DNA of 64,000 nt from Prolixibacter sp. NT017 (GTDB taxonomy: Bacteria; Bacteroidota; Bacteroidia; Bacteroidales; Prolixibacteraceae): the NCBI RefSeq assembly GCF_009617875.1, contig NZ_BLAV01000001.1:1240001-1304000 (forward strand), written 5' to 3'. The notes beneath the pieces were generated by a model that worked only from the letters and a program-made list of their open reading frames with translations, was not told the origin of the DNA and did no database searches. Of the stretch, positions 35,299 to 46,300 are shown one piece after another (position 1 is the first letter of the stretch; every line of letters starts with the position of its first letter). Position numbers and translations under genes: made by a program.

Positions 35299-37704
35299 AT
35301 GAAGACAATCCGGAAAACGATTTTTGCTGTTATGTTTGCAGTCGTTATGAGCATGCCATCATTTGCAGCAGGAAGATTAAGTGTACAGATTGGGAATTTT
35401 ACTTCCTGGAAAGAAACTCCACACGGCGTTTTGATTTCGGCGGGCAACGCCAAACTCTCGTTAACGGTTTATGGCCCGGAGGTTGTTCGGGTTCGCGCCA
35501 CACAGAACGAGTTTAGCACAACGCCCTCGTATGCCGTGATTACAGAGCCTTCGGGAAAATTTACTTCCGTGAAGGACGAAAAAGACAAACTGGTGCTATC
35601 GACCGGCGAGTTAAAAGTAGAGGTGAATAAAAATCCGGTACTGGTCCGTTTTTACAATAAAGACGGTAAGTTGCTGAATGAAGACGATCCGGGCCTGGGC
35701 ATCAGTTGGCTGGGAACCGGAACCACTTGTTACAAAAAACTGCAGCCTGATGAGAGGTTCATTGGACTTGGCGAGAAAACCGGTAACCTCGATCGTCGTG
35801 GTTCGGCCTACGTGGACTGGAACACCGACAACCCGGCTTATGCCACGAACGGTGACCCGCTTTATACTTCGTTGCCATTTTATATTGGCTTGCATAACCA
35901 ATTGGCCTACGGAATATTCTTCGACAACACGTACAAAGCAACGTTCAATTTTGGTGCATCGAACAACCGGTTTTCCAGTTTTGGTGCGGTCGATGGCGAA
36001 ATGAATTATTACTTCTTTGGGGGTCATTCGGTTGCTGATTTGCTGAAAGAATACACCGACCTGACCGGGCGAATCAAGATGCCACCCATTTGGGGATTGG
36101 GTTTCCAGCAAAGTCGCTGGAGCTATTTCCCGGACACGGAAGTATTGAACCTGGCCCGCACGTTCCGCGAGAAGAAAATCCCGGCCGATGTGATTTACCT
36201 CGACATTCATTACATGGACGCCTATAAGGTGTTTACCTGGAACAAAGAGCGTTTCCCGAAGCCGTCGGCCATGATTGATTCGTTGAAAGACATGGGATTC
36301 CATATCGTGACCATTGTCGACCCGGGTGTGAAGAAGGAAAAAGGCTATTGGGCTTACGACAGCGGTTTGAAGAACGACTGCTTTGTGAAATATCCCGACG
36401 GAACCAATTGGTCCGCCGATGTTTGGCCGGGTACCTGCAACTTCCCCGATTTCACGAATCCGAAAGTTCGGACCTGGTGGGGAAATCTTTACAAAGGACT
36501 GGTTGCGGACGGCGTTACCGGATTCTGGAACGACATGAACGAGCCGGCTTCGTGGGGAAATATGGTTCCCAATCTGGTGGAATTCGATATGGAAGGTCAC
36601 AAGGGGACAATGGAGGAAGCCCACAATGTTTATGGTATGCAAATGGCCCGCAGTACCTATCAGGGTGCTACCAAACTGATGGATGGTAAACGTCCGTTGG
36701 TGCTCACCCGTGCAGCTTACGCCGGAATACAACGTTACTCGGCTATCTGGACAGGGGATAATGTGGCTTCCGATGAACATATGCTGTTGGCTTCGCGGCT
36801 TATCAATTCGATGGGACTGGCCGGAGTTCCGTACGTTGGTGCGGATATCGGTGGTTTTATGGGAGGAACGACGAATCGCAAATTGTTTGCCCGTTGGATT
36901 TCCATCGCCGCTTATACTCCGTTTTTTCGCAGTCACTCGGAGTATAACTCACGAGCGCACGAACCGTGGACGTTTGGCGAAGATGTGGAAGCGATTTCAC
37001 GAAAGTATATTGATGAGCGCTATCAATTACTGCCATACATTTACTCGGCATTCTACCAGGCGCACGAAACGGGTATGCCAATTGCCCGGTCACTGGCCAT
37101 CAACTACACGTTCGATAAGAATATTTACAACCCGGATTTCCAGGATGAGTATCTTTTCGGTCCCTCCATTCTCGTAGCGCCGGTTTCCAGCGAACAGAAC
37201 TTCGGGCGGGTTTATCTGCCGAAAGGCGTTTGGTACCGCAAGAGCACAGGCAAAAAATACGATGGGGGGCAGTCGGTCATTGTTGATGCACCACTGTCAG
37301 ACTTGCCGGTATTTGTAAAGGCAGGCGCCATTATTCCGATGCAATCGACCGTTCAAAATACGGCTCAAGAAGGCGATGGCATACTGAGACTGCATATTTA
37401 CAGTGGTTCCGAGCCCAATAAATATTTGTATTACGAAGACGACGGAACGACTTACCAATACCAGGACGGTCATTTCCTGAAAAGAGAATTCGCTTTTGAT
37501 CCGATGGCAAAGAAAATTACCATTGGCAAAGCCGAAGGAAATTACACGTCGAAGTTCAACAAAATTGAGATTGTATTGCACGGTTTCGATGCAATGAATT
37601 CAGTAGAAGTCGGAAGAAAAGCGGTGAGCCTGCAAAAGGGTGAAGGCAACACACAAACGCTGACACTGGATGCCAATAATGGCGAAACGGTTCTTTCCTG
37701 GTAA
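35299..37704 (+). CDS. Secreted GH31 alpha-glucosidase
   Basis: 801 aa from the ATG at 35299, chosen because it starts a clean signal peptide (MKTIRKTIFAVMFAVV, cleaved after FAA); the open frame extends 22 codons upstream without signal character. Layout: N-terminal beta-sandwich, (beta/alpha)8 barrel, two C-terminal beta domains. The nucleophile is Asp412 in WNDMNEP, the acid/base Asp487 in WTGDN. Substrate is probably alpha-linked glucose (maltose, isomaltose) and, less likely, xyloside, because the barrel lacks obvious xylosidase features. Acts in the periplasm. Confidence 0.92.
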   Translation: MKTIRKTIFAVMFAVVMSMPSFAAGRLSVQIGNFTSWKETPHGVLISAGNAKLSLTVYGPEVVRVRATQNEFSTTPSYAVITEPSGKFTSVKDEKDKLVLSTGELKVEVNKNPVLVRFYNKDGKLLNEDDPGLGISWLGTGTTCYKKLQPDERFIGLGEKTGNLDRRGSAYVDWNTDNPAYATNGDPLYTSLPFYIGLHNQLAYGIFFDNTYKATFNFGASNNRFSSFGAVDGEMNYYFFGGHSVADLLKEYTDLTGRIKMPPIWGLGFQQSRWSYFPDTEVLNLARTFREKKIPADVIYLDIHYMDAYKVFTWNKERFPKPSAMIDSLKDMGFHIVTIVDPGVKKEKGYWAYDSGLKNDCFVKYPDGTNWSADVWPGTCNFPDFTNPKVRTWWGNLYKGLVADGVTGFWNDMNEPASWGNMVPNLVEFDMEGHKGTMEEAHNVYGMQMARSTYQGATKLMDGKRPLVLTRAAYAGIQRYSAIWTGDNVASDEHMLLASRLINSMGLAGVPYVGADIGGFMGGTTNRKLFARWISIAAYTPFFRSHSEYNSRAHEPWTFGEDVEAISRKYIDERYQLLPYIYSAFYQAHETGMPIARSLAINYTFDKNIYNPDFQDEYLFGPSILVAPVSSEQNFGRVYLPKGVWYRKSTGKKYDGGQSVIVDAPLSDLPVFVKAGAIIPMQSTVQNTAQEGDGILRLHIYSGSEPNKYLYYEDDGTTYQYQDGHFLKREFAFDPMAKKITIGKAEGNYTSKFNKIEIVLHGFDAMNSVEVGRKAVSLQKGEGNTQTLTLDANNGETVLSW

Positions 37705-37727
37705 GAAAAGAACATAAAATATAGTGA

Positions 37728-37770
37728 AAGCCTGTCGGAGGGAAGTGTTCCTGCCGGCAGGCTTTTTTAT
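37728..37770. terminator. Bidirectional terminator
   Basis: Arms AAGCCTGTCGG (37728-37738) and CCGGCAGGCTT (37754-37764), 10 Watson-Crick pairs and one G-U, followed by TTTTT. It lies between the convergent GH31 and 180-aa genes. Confidence 0.9.
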
Positions 37771-38309
37771 GGATTTTTTGTCAATTGTTGTACGCCAAAA
37801 CTGACGAATTCCTGTTCGGGGAAAGCGACATTGAATGAGGTGCTTAGTTGACGGTCTCCCTCTTTTTGAATAATCCATCTGGCTTTTCCATCCGGGACAA
37901 AGTTCTCGGTTTTTTCCGTATCGAAAACCAAGGTATGGGCTGTTGAAATGGTATCGTTCAGGTAGTATTGGTTTACGTAGCCGTCGTTGCTAAACTGACG
38001 ATATACTATCTGCTTACGGTCCTTGTCGTAACTTAAAAACCCTTTTTCCTGGTGAAACTGGCCTTTGTCGTTCTTTCCACCAGATGCGAACCTCGATTCC
38101 GCGTTCATTTCAATGAATTTTCCTTTCATGATGTAGTAAAAGGAAATTTCTACTTTCGATTGAGTATTGTTGTAGCCTTTTCCGGTGCCAACCCAATCTC
38201 CAATGAGGAAATCGAGTCGCTCAAGCGGATTCTTTTGCGCAAAAGTCACGCCGGAAAATGTCAGCATGCAAAACAAAAGGACAATATTTCGTTTATTCAG
38301 AATACTCAT
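37767..38309 (-). CDS. Secreted DUF1579/FABP-like beta-barrel protein
   Basis: 180 aa with a signal peptide (ends TFAQ, ~residue 25). The mature part has the pattern LDFLIGDWVGTGKGY...FYYIMKGKFIEMNAESRF, typical of small beta-barrels (DUF1579 / THAP4-like heme-binding fold), where G-x-W at the first strand is diagnostic. Ligand unknown; heme-binding histidines are not evident. Convergent with the GH31 gene. Confidence 0.75.
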   Translation of the reverse strand: MSILNKRNIVLLFCMLTFSGVTFAQKNPLERLDFLIGDWVGTGKGYNNTQSKVEISFYYIMKGKFIEMNAESRFASGGKNDKGQFHQEKGFLSYDKDRKQIVYRQFSNDGYVNQYYLNDTISTAHTLVFDTEKTENFVPDGKARWIIQKEGDRQLSTSFNVAFPEQEFVSFGVQQLTKNP

Positions 38310-38502
38310 TCGGAATTTTCTCTTACTTATTTTGATTTACCGGTGAACCTTTATTTTCCTATGTGAGATGTCGGGCTTTTGTTCCCATTTATTCCGTTAG
38401 AATATAAAAATAAGGGATTCCAATCATAATTTGAAAACGAATGTTATGTTTTCAAGGATGCGTCAGAAAGAATCTCGAAATATTTTTTGAAATGAAACAT
38501 CA

Positions 38503-39345
38503 TTATTCATCCTGGATGCCAGATTTCGGATAGGAGCCCAACACTTTTATTTTGTTCATTGTTTCTATCTCATTTAATGCCGCGGTCACTCTTTCTTCCC
38601 GGATGTGCCCTTCAAAGCCAATGAAAAAGTGGTACTTGCCAAAAACCTGTCCCGTTGGGCGCGAAACGATACCAGTCAGGTTGATGTCTCGTCTGGCGAA
38701 AGAGACGATGACACTTTCCAGTAAGCCGGCCCGGTCGTTATCGTCAATAACGATCAGGGAAGTTCTATAATTTTCATCCGAAGAATAATTGTCGATAGTC
38801 GCATTACTGGTGAAAGCGAGAAAGCGGGTGGCATTGTTGGGGTAATCGTTTACGCTTTCAATTACCTGGGAAAATTCAGTCTCGGAATAGGAATCGGAAG
38901 GTACAATAGCTCCATCGGCATGGTTGCTCTCCTTTACTTTTTCAAGTGATTCCATATTGCTTTGTGTCGTGATGATTTCCACGTTTTCCAGCGAATCAAT
39001 AAAATCGGCACATTGTCCTTTGGCAACGTATTGAACATACAAATGCTGTAGGTTCTCTAGATTTGCTGCTTTTCCAACAAATGAAAACTGTATGGGAAGC
39101 ATAATCTCACTGACAATTTTAAGCTCCGATGAAACCAGGAAATCCAATACAACAGATACGAAACCTTCGGTCAGGTTTTCGATGGGCAGAACTCCGTAAT
39201 CGCACTTATTGCCAATGGCATTCAGCACTTTTTTAATGGAAGGGTAGTACTCGATCTCATATTCCTCATTCAATTGAGTGCTAAATATTTTTGTGGCTTT
39301 ATCCGAAAAGGTTCCTTTTGGGCCCAATGTCGCAATCTTCTTCAT
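38503..39345 (-). CDS. pheA: Prephenate dehydratase
   Basis: 280 aa: prephenate dehydratase domain (KKIATLGPKGTFSDKAT at the start, catalytic TRF motif in NNATRFLAF) followed by a C-terminal ACT regulatory domain with GLLESVIVSFARRDINLTGIVSRPTG, the phenylalanine-binding ESRP-type motif (here VSRP). It converts prephenate to phenylpyruvate in phenylalanine synthesis and is feedback-inhibited through ACT. There is no chorismate mutase part, and no other aromatic biosynthesis genes lie nearby. Confidence 0.93.
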   Translation of the reverse strand: MKKIATLGPKGTFSDKATKIFSTQLNEEYEIEYYPSIKKVLNAIGNKCDYGVLPIENLTEGFVSVVLDFLVSSELKIVSEIMLPIQFSFVGKAANLENLQHLYVQYVAKGQCADFIDSLENVEIITTQSNMESLEKVKESNHADGAIVPSDSYSETEFSQVIESVNDYPNNATRFLAFTSNATIDNYSSDENYRTSLIVIDDNDRAGLLESVIVSFARRDINLTGIVSRPTGQVFGKYHFFIGFEGHIREERVTAALNEIETMNKIKVLGSYPKSGIQDE

Positions 39346-39606
39346 CCGATTATTCTACTAATAGTTAGAATAGGAAAACGGTTTATTTTGGAAATGGTTC
39401 AGATAGGGAAAGTGTCTTTATTAAGACAGCGCTATCTTTTAAGTAAGGAAGATTTCAACTAATATTTTTTTCAAAAGATGATAAATAAATGGGAGTGTTA
39501 AAAAACATTTATCGTGGAGAGTTTCGCTAAAGCACAGTTATATAATGGATAAGATTGGTTGATGGTTGTTTGGCGAAATTTTGAAATAAAAAAGTTGAGA
39601 AACGGG

Positions 39607-39636
39607 GGTTACCAAATCGAGTGTAAGCGTATTAAT
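39607..39636 (+). promoter_or_regulatory. Bipartite motif, copy A
   Basis: GGTTACCA, 14 nt, GTATTAAT. The same two boxes at exactly the same spacing occur at 47915, 48417 and 61219. It begins an 84-bp block alignable without gaps to 61219-61302. Two half-sites 22 bp apart (two helical turns) are the layout of LytTR-type or other tandem-site regulators; that identification is inference. Confidence 0.55.
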
Positions 39637-39920
39637 CATTGTAATATGTTGATGACCAAGCTTACCTTACTAATCTTACCTGATATAAACCTATTTTTAT
39701 TAATTAATTCAGCTTTACCTAGTTGATGCTAAAGTTTTAATAATGAAAAATAGGTTCCAAGAGAAATTGCTGCTATTAGGCGGATGACAGGTCCAATAAA
39801 GGCAACCAGTCTTTTTATTTAGTTTGTCAGATTAAAATATATTTCATTGAATTTACAACCCTTCGATTAATTGAGATCGCTTTGGTCGGAAAGGTTCTTG
39901 TGATATGTTTTAGCCAAAAG

Positions 39921-40011
39921 TAAAAACCCTCCGGAAAAACCGGAGGGCCCAACAAAATTTATTAACCGGGAATTGCCGTTCCCGCTAAATCTCAAAGATA
40001 TGAAAAAGTAG
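39921..40011 (+). ncRNA. Conserved twin-hairpin leader with 3-codon ORF, copy A
   Basis: Hairpin 1: CCCTCCGG/CCGGAGGG (39927-39934, 39940-39947). Hairpin 2: CGGGAA/TTCCCG (39967-39972, 39979-39984). Then CTCAAAGAT and ATG AAA AAG TAG (40000-40011). The whole block is repeated at 61531-61621 with the same two hairpins and the same Met-Lys-Lys-stop, ending in TAA there. It lies 400 bp upstream of the RHS start codon. It may be a cis-regulatory RNA; I do not recognise it as a known riboswitch. Confidence 0.5.
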
Positions 40012-40399
40012 GTTGAAAACACATTTCGTCCCAGGTACGCATTCCTTGCGTGTCCAGAGAACTCCGTTTTGATGTTGCTGGTCATATTTGTTAGTCTTAC
40101 GTAATAATACGACTGTAGGACTTATGTAAGCATAAATGACATTTACTGCGAGTATACAAGTAGAACTCACTACTCGTATATTGGTACTAACATTTAAGGC
40201 TGGAGACTACCGAGGCTACTCAGTACAGAATCTTATTAGTTTTCACGACAGGACAGCATCGCTAACCGCTTCGCGATGGGAAAATCATTCGAGCAGGATA
40301 CTAATGAGTTATTGAGCTGTGTAATGTAAATAATTAAATCAAAAGTCCATTGCGAGACTTTATTGCAAAAAAGAAAGCGCTATTTTCAAAAAGTAACAT

Positions 40400-43321
40400 A
40401 TGAATTCAAACGAGATTAAGACTCCCTTAAAAGTATTATTAGGGGTTGTAATTTGGTTTTTGCCGTTTATCGCTAAAGCCCAGACTGTAAACCAGGAATT
40501 TTATAAGAAACCGGAAATTATTGAAAAATCGCCTGATATTTCCAGTTTGTTTAGATACTCCGATGCTTCCTTTGATTATACAAGTGGGACAGCGAATATT
40601 AATATTCCAATCTATACAATAAAGCAAGGACGAATTGTTATTCCTATTAGTATTTCTTATAATACTGGAGGGATAAAAGTTGACGAGGTAGCAAGCATGG
40701 TTGGCTTGGGCTGGTCACTTAACTTTGGTGGCGCTATCTCAGTAGAAGGACAATCTTATTATGGTTCCCGAAATGTTCGCACTGCTCCCGTGCGTTCTTC
40801 CAGCCAGGCAATTGCCACACTCCACAACAATTATGATTATGTTTGGCAACTATCAAACGGGTATGCACAGAATGAACAAGAGAAGTATCATTTTAATGTA
40901 GATGGGCAATCCGGGATGTTTTTCTATGATATTAATAATGAGCTGCAAACTTCTCCCTCAGATTTGGGACTACGAATTGAACGGATACCAACCGATATGA
41001 GCCAGGAGGCTACCGGGTTTATTATTACGGATTCAAAAGGTATTTCATATTATTTTGCCAATAGTGAAGTGACTGTGTCAACAAGCTCCGGTGGAGCTTC
41101 ATTCAGGTCATCCTACTTACCAACAAAGATTATTGACAACAACACGGCTGATGAAGTAGATTTCTATTATAGTCAAAAACCAGTTTTTACATGGTGTGCT
41201 CATGAAACAATGAATTATTATAAGGCGGTAGCCTCGGCACCAGGGGATATTGCTGGTATTGTTACAGACTGGAATTCCACTGGTTCATATACTTCTGCTC
41301 CGGAGGAGCAAGTGACTGGACTAAGTGTGGATTCAATTGTGTTTAAGCGAGGGAGTGTTGTTTTTCATACGAAAGATGATAGAATTGATGTCGGTTCACG
41401 TAGATTGGACAATGTTATTGTTCTCAATAAATCAGATCGGATAATAAAAGAAACCAAATTTTCTCAGGGGTATTTTGTAAGCCCGGATGAGCTCAATGTT
41501 GATACTAAATATGAGAGAAGGTTAAAACTCGAAAACGTTATCGAATCAAATGGTGCCAGTACGCTTGATCAATATAGCTTTTCATACGATGAATCTGTAA
41601 AGTTACCTGCATACAAAGAAGTGTATTCCTCAATACTAAGCAACAATAGATCTGTCGATTATTGGGGATATTTTAATGGTGCGAACAATAGTGGATTGAT
41701 TCCGAGCCAGGTACCTGGCCAGTTCAATGTTACAATACCTACATTTGTTTTAGGAGATAGGAATGTGATTGCTTCGACCACGAAAGCATTTATATTGAAT
41801 AAGGTGACATATCCTACAGGTGGTTGGCTTGAACTTGAATATGAAAATAATTATTTACCTGGTTATGTTTTAGGTAGTACTATTGGAGGATTGAGGGTTA
41901 AAAGTCTAGCATATAAGAGTAATTCAAATAGTTCACCAATAAAAAAAGAATTTAGCTATTTATCTGCGAGGAACTTAACCCCATTCTTAGATTATTCGAA
42001 ATTTGGGTATACAAAAGTCAAAGGTTCGGTAGGATACGACCCGTCTGGAGCATGTGGTGTTGGGGAATATGATACTGAAGCGAACTTGTCAAGCGATCCT
42101 ATAATACCTTTTACCTACAATAATGGGGCTCCGGTATTTTATGATGTTGTTGAGGAAAGCAATTACCCGGATGATGATGGAAAGAAGATTTATTCATTTG
42201 TATATAATGCTCCACTTTACTCTGCGAATAGTATTATTGAGCTTGGTCATCAATATCCAGTCGATAATAGTTGGGAACGAGGACAACTCAAGTCAGTAGT
42301 TTCTCTCAATAATGCAAATGATACCGTGCAAAAAACGGTTTACCAATATTCAGACTTTAAAGTGTCCTATCCCAAAACAGGACTGTATGTATTTAAGCAT
42401 TCTCTGGGAGCTGGAACTCTTGAATGTTATGATTGGGTTGGTTCGGCTGCTGAATATTATAGAACATATTATTCTCAAGTACATATGGATTCGTATTATG
42501 ATTATCTCGATGCCTATGTTTCTATCGGTACCAAAAAGCTGCAAAAAAAGATTGTTACAGATTATTCTGGAACGGATAAGGTAGTAAAAACATACGATTA
42601 TACATATGGTATATATGATGGTACATATCTTGAATCAACAATAACTGAGAATACCAGCGACGGAAGCTCAATAAAGACAGTTTATAACTATCCAAGTGAC
42701 TATTCCAGCACAGCTGTTTACAGTAAAATGATATCCAATCACGATGTTTCTGATATAGTTAAAGAAACACGATTTCATAATACAGATGAAATAAGTAGTA
42801 TGGAGCGGAATTTTGGTCTGTTCAACAGTAGTCAATTGGTGGCACTATCGAACATTAAAACTAGTAATAATGGAGGTAGTTTTGCCACAGAGTTTACCTG
42901 CGATAATTATGACAGTAATGGTAATCTCAGACAAGTTACTGGCAGGGATGGAATTGCGACCACTTATTTGTGGAGTTACAACAACACTTATGTAGTAGCA
43001 AAAATTGAGAATGCGCAGTTCTCCAGTGTGAGTGGTACGGGAGATGATTTTGTTTGTTCAAATTTTGTAAATGTCTTAGGAAAGGCTACCAATCAGTCAG
43101 ATATTGAATCATTGTTATCTCAGTTGTTTTCAGCACTTAAATCTGACAGACCCTCATGTTGGCCAACGATGTATGTATTTCAGCCTCTGGTTGGGATGAT
43201 TTCTCAAATGGATTTGAATGGCCTGAAGACATATTATGATTATGATAGTTTTGGCAGGCTCGAGACCATCCAAGACAATGATTATAATTTTGTTAAATCT
43301 TTCGAATATCACTATAAATAA
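40400..43321 (+). CDS. Secreted RHS-associated N-terminal 'shell' protein
   Basis: 973 aa with signal peptide (MNSNEIKTPLKVLLGVVIWF, cleaved near KAQ, ~28). The first domain carries the motif found at the start of Bacteroidota RHS systems: ANINIPIYTIKQGRIVIPISISYNTGG, then KVDEVASMVGLGWSLNFGGAIS. The rest is beta-rich and tyrosine-rich; the last ~150 residues contain YD-like repeats (TTYLWSYNN, TYYDYDSFGRLETIQDNDYN). It has no RHS core or toxin end. Its stop is 12 bp before the next RHS gene, so the two form a split system, by analogy with TcB/TcC, where one part builds the cage wall and the other carries the cargo. Confidence 0.85.
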   Translation: MNSNEIKTPLKVLLGVVIWFLPFIAKAQTVNQEFYKKPEIIEKSPDISSLFRYSDASFDYTSGTANINIPIYTIKQGRIVIPISISYNTGGIKVDEVASMVGLGWSLNFGGAISVEGQSYYGSRNVRTAPVRSSSQAIATLHNNYDYVWQLSNGYAQNEQEKYHFNVDGQSGMFFYDINNELQTSPSDLGLRIERIPTDMSQEATGFIITDSKGISYYFANSEVTVSTSSGGASFRSSYLPTKIIDNNTADEVDFYYSQKPVFTWCAHETMNYYKAVASAPGDIAGIVTDWNSTGSYTSAPEEQVTGLSVDSIVFKRGSVVFHTKDDRIDVGSRRLDNVIVLNKSDRIIKETKFSQGYFVSPDELNVDTKYERRLKLENVIESNGASTLDQYSFSYDESVKLPAYKEVYSSILSNNRSVDYWGYFNGANNSGLIPSQVPGQFNVTIPTFVLGDRNVIASTTKAFILNKVTYPTGGWLELEYENNYLPGYVLGSTIGGLRVKSLAYKSNSNSSPIKKEFSYLSARNLTPFLDYSKFGYTKVKGSVGYDPSGACGVGEYDTEANLSSDPIIPFTYNNGAPVFYDVVEESNYPDDDGKKIYSFVYNAPLYSANSIIELGHQYPVDNSWERGQLKSVVSLNNANDTVQKTVYQYSDFKVSYPKTGLYVFKHSLGAGTLECYDWVGSAAEYYRTYYSQVHMDSYYDYLDAYVSIGTKKLQKKIVTDYSGTDKVVKTYDYTYGIYDGTYLESTITENTSDGSSIKTVYNYPSDYSSTAVYSKMISNHDVSDIVKETRFHNTDEISSMERNFGLFNSSQLVALSNIKTSNNGGSFATEFTCDNYDSNGNLRQVTGRDGIATTYLWSYNNTYVVAKIENAQFSSVSGTGDDFVCSNFVNVLGKATNQSDIESLLSQLFSALKSDRPSCWPTMYVFQPLVGMISQMDLNGLKTYYDYDSFGRLETIQDNDYNFVKSFEYHYK

Positions 43322-43333
43322 GGCGGATAAGTT

Positions 43334-46300
43334 ATGAGTAAGAAATATATAAATAGGTTTTATTTGTTGTTGGTCCTTATTTTGTCATCAAATATAAGCT
43401 TAGCCAACGTCTTTCAGGATTATTCCGTTTCCTGGTACTTCACTGATTTCATGACAAGCGCGGTATCAGGTGGAGGAGCTGTATCGGTAAGTATCAAAAA
43501 CGATACGTTGGATGTGAGATTTAGTGCGGGATTTGCGTCGTGCCCAATGAAAACGGGAAGGATAAAAGACTTAAATACTACTCCAGCACTACCGGATATT
43601 AACCTTGGATTGGTGGCAAATACTTATACTGCCTATATTCAGAGTGGGGGATTGTATGTCAGTGGTCCGTCAGGAGTTCCGATATCAGGCTTTAATTCAG
43701 AGTTCGTGATTAATTTGAGAAATTTTGTTGGCATCACTTATCAATTAACCTCAACGGAGAATTATATTTTCACCAGAGAGGTACAAACCGCAGGGGTAAC
43801 CCATAATAGCGAATTGACTTACGATAAGACTATTGGCACGGTTCAGTATATAGATGGTTTGGGACGCACCAAACAAACCGTAAGGGTTGGTGCATCTCCA
43901 ATGGGAGATGATTTGGTGAAACCTGTTCGTTATGATGCAGTGGGACGTGAAGCGATGAAATTTCTGGCATACCCGGGAGAGAATTCTGATGGTTCCTATG
44001 TTTCTGCTGATTCAGTGGGACAGGTAGGTTATTATACGGGACTTTACGGTAGCAACGATGGAACCACAGCTTTTGCAAAAACAGAGTATGATGGTTCTCC
44101 TCTGAATCGTGTTCTCAAACAAGGCGCTCCTGGATATGCATGGCAGCCTGGCCAGCATCCGGTAAAGCAGGCTTATGGGACTAACGCAGCTAACGAGGTA
44201 AAGTTATGGAAGGTGACGAATGGAGTGCTAACCGATGGAGGTTATTATATTGCAGCAACACTATACAAAACCACTACCTGGGACGAGAACAATACGCAAT
44301 CTTCGAATACTAGTCGAACCGAGGAGTTCAAGGATAAACAAGGACGGATAGTGATGAAGGTGGCGTGGAATGGTTCTACACCATCGCGTACTGCATATGT
44401 ATATGATGACCTGGGAATGCTCCGCTTTGTTCTTACTCCCGATGCTATGGCAGACAACACGGTAAGTAGCAGTGAGCTTGCGGATTATTGTTATCAATAT
44501 ACTTATGATGATCGTAAGAGGATGATTGAGAAGAAGTTGCCAGGGGAAGGTCCGGTGTATATGGTATACGATAATAGAGATCGTTTAGTCGCCAGCCAGG
44601 ACAGTAATCAGCGGGCGCTTGGTCAGTGGCAGTTCATCAAGTATGATGCGCTGAACCGACCGGTGATGACCGGGATTAAAAGCCTTTCAGATAGTCGTTC
44701 CAGTCTTCAGTCCTACCTAGACAGTTATTCCGGAATCTATTATGAGTATAGTAGTACGTCAGGTATCGGTTATACGCTGTCGAACAGTTTTTCTGGTAAG
44801 TTTGGCATATCGGAGAGCAATCTGCTGAGTGTGACTTACTATGATGGTTACAGTTACCCCGGCTGCAAGACTTTTAACTCTAGTGCAAATGTTAGTGGTT
44901 ACAGTGATAGTTCCGGCAGCAGTTATTATTTCGATGATGTGCGGGGCCAGGTAACCGGGACCCGAAAGAAAGTGCTGAACGGAAATGAGCTGACGACTTC
45001 AGGAGTCTGGTTGTTGACTACAACCTATTATGACGACCGCTACCGTGTGATTGAAACTCTCAAGGATCTTTATCCGCAGAGTAGTGGTAACTATGAAGTA
45101 ACCAGTTCAAAATATGATTTTACAGGGAGAGTGTTGCAGAGCAAGACTTTACAGGCCTTTCTTGGAAATAGCAATACCGTATTAGAAACTTATAGCTATG
45201 ATCATATGGGGCGGATGACCCAGATCAAGTACAAACTGAATAGCAATGCTGAAGTGACGCTTGCCTCTTTGGATTATGACGAACAGGGTCACCTGAAGAG
45301 GAAGACGTTACACGGTGCACCGGGTGCAGGAGCACAAGAACTGAACTACTCATATAACATTCGCGGGTGGCTAAGTCGTATCAATAACCCAGATGTGAAC
45401 CCAAGTAGTAGCAGCAAGGAGAAATGGAACATGGCCTTGTATTACGACACAACGCCCTCGGGACTAACGGCTAACCCACAGTATAACGGAAATATCTCGG
45501 GTATGGTGTGGAACACACCGTATAACAGTGGGGCCTTGTCTCCCACGGGAAAACAAGGCTATGGTTTTATCTACGACGGGTTAAACCGGCTGACGGCTGC
45601 CGACTACGGTGAAGGAAGTAGCCTGACTACAAATGCGAATGCCAACAATGTAAATATTTCGTTATACGATCAGAATGGTAACATCAGGAACTTGAGTCGT
45701 TCACTGAAAGGAACAGGCACCATCGACAACCTTTCCTACACGTATCAGGGAAATCAGTTGAAGAAGGTGGACGACTCGGCCAACGACAATGTGGGCTTTA
45801 CCGAAAGTGTATCGCAAACCACGGAGTATACTTATGATGGAAACGGAAATCTGACGACTGATGCAAACAAGGGTCTGACAGATATACAATATAATTACCT
45901 GAACTTGCCACGGAAGGTGATTGCGGGAAGCCAGAACATTACCTATATTTACACAGCCGACGGTACAAAGGTTGAGAAGATACAACCCTCTGGTACTGCA
46001 TTGTATTATGCCGGTAACTTTGTGTACCAGGGAAGTTCATTGAAATATATCCTGAACGAAGAGGGAATGGTGACTACGCCTTCGACTCCGGTGTATTTGT
46101 ACGACCTGAAAGACCACCTGGGTAATACTCGACTGGAAGTGAACAGTTCGGGTACGGTAACCCAGCAGACGGATTATTACCCGTTTGGTATGGCGTTGAA
46201 GATAGCAGGTTCGTCGGACAACAAGTACCTGTACAACGGCAAGGAGCTGCAGGATGATGCTATTGGCAACGGAACACTGGACTGGTATGATTACGGGGCC

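Larger units (their letters stand above)
39346..40399 (+). other. 1054-bp leader region of the RHS locus
   Basis: No credible gene. The part 39607-40011 is homologous to 61219-61621, with two well-conserved blocks (39607-39690 and 39921-40011) and a poorly conserved middle. The remaining ~390 bp before the RHS gene contains scattered GTAC/ACTAC-type imperfect repeats (40095-40230) and a small hairpin CATCGC...GCGATG near 40257-40277. The bend in base composition and conserved layout suggest a long transcribed leader. Confidence 0.6.

Noticed and set aside
35611..36936. Minus-strand 441-aa frame opposite the GH31 gene
   Set aside because: Shadow of a high-GC conserved gene; no recognised domain and the GH31 catalytic motifs on the other strand are unambiguous.
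39867..40085. Minus-strand 72-aa frame across the leader
   Set aside because: It is the reverse complement of the twin-hairpin leader; the conserved feature is the RNA-like structure, and the copy at 61.5 kb has no equivalent frame.
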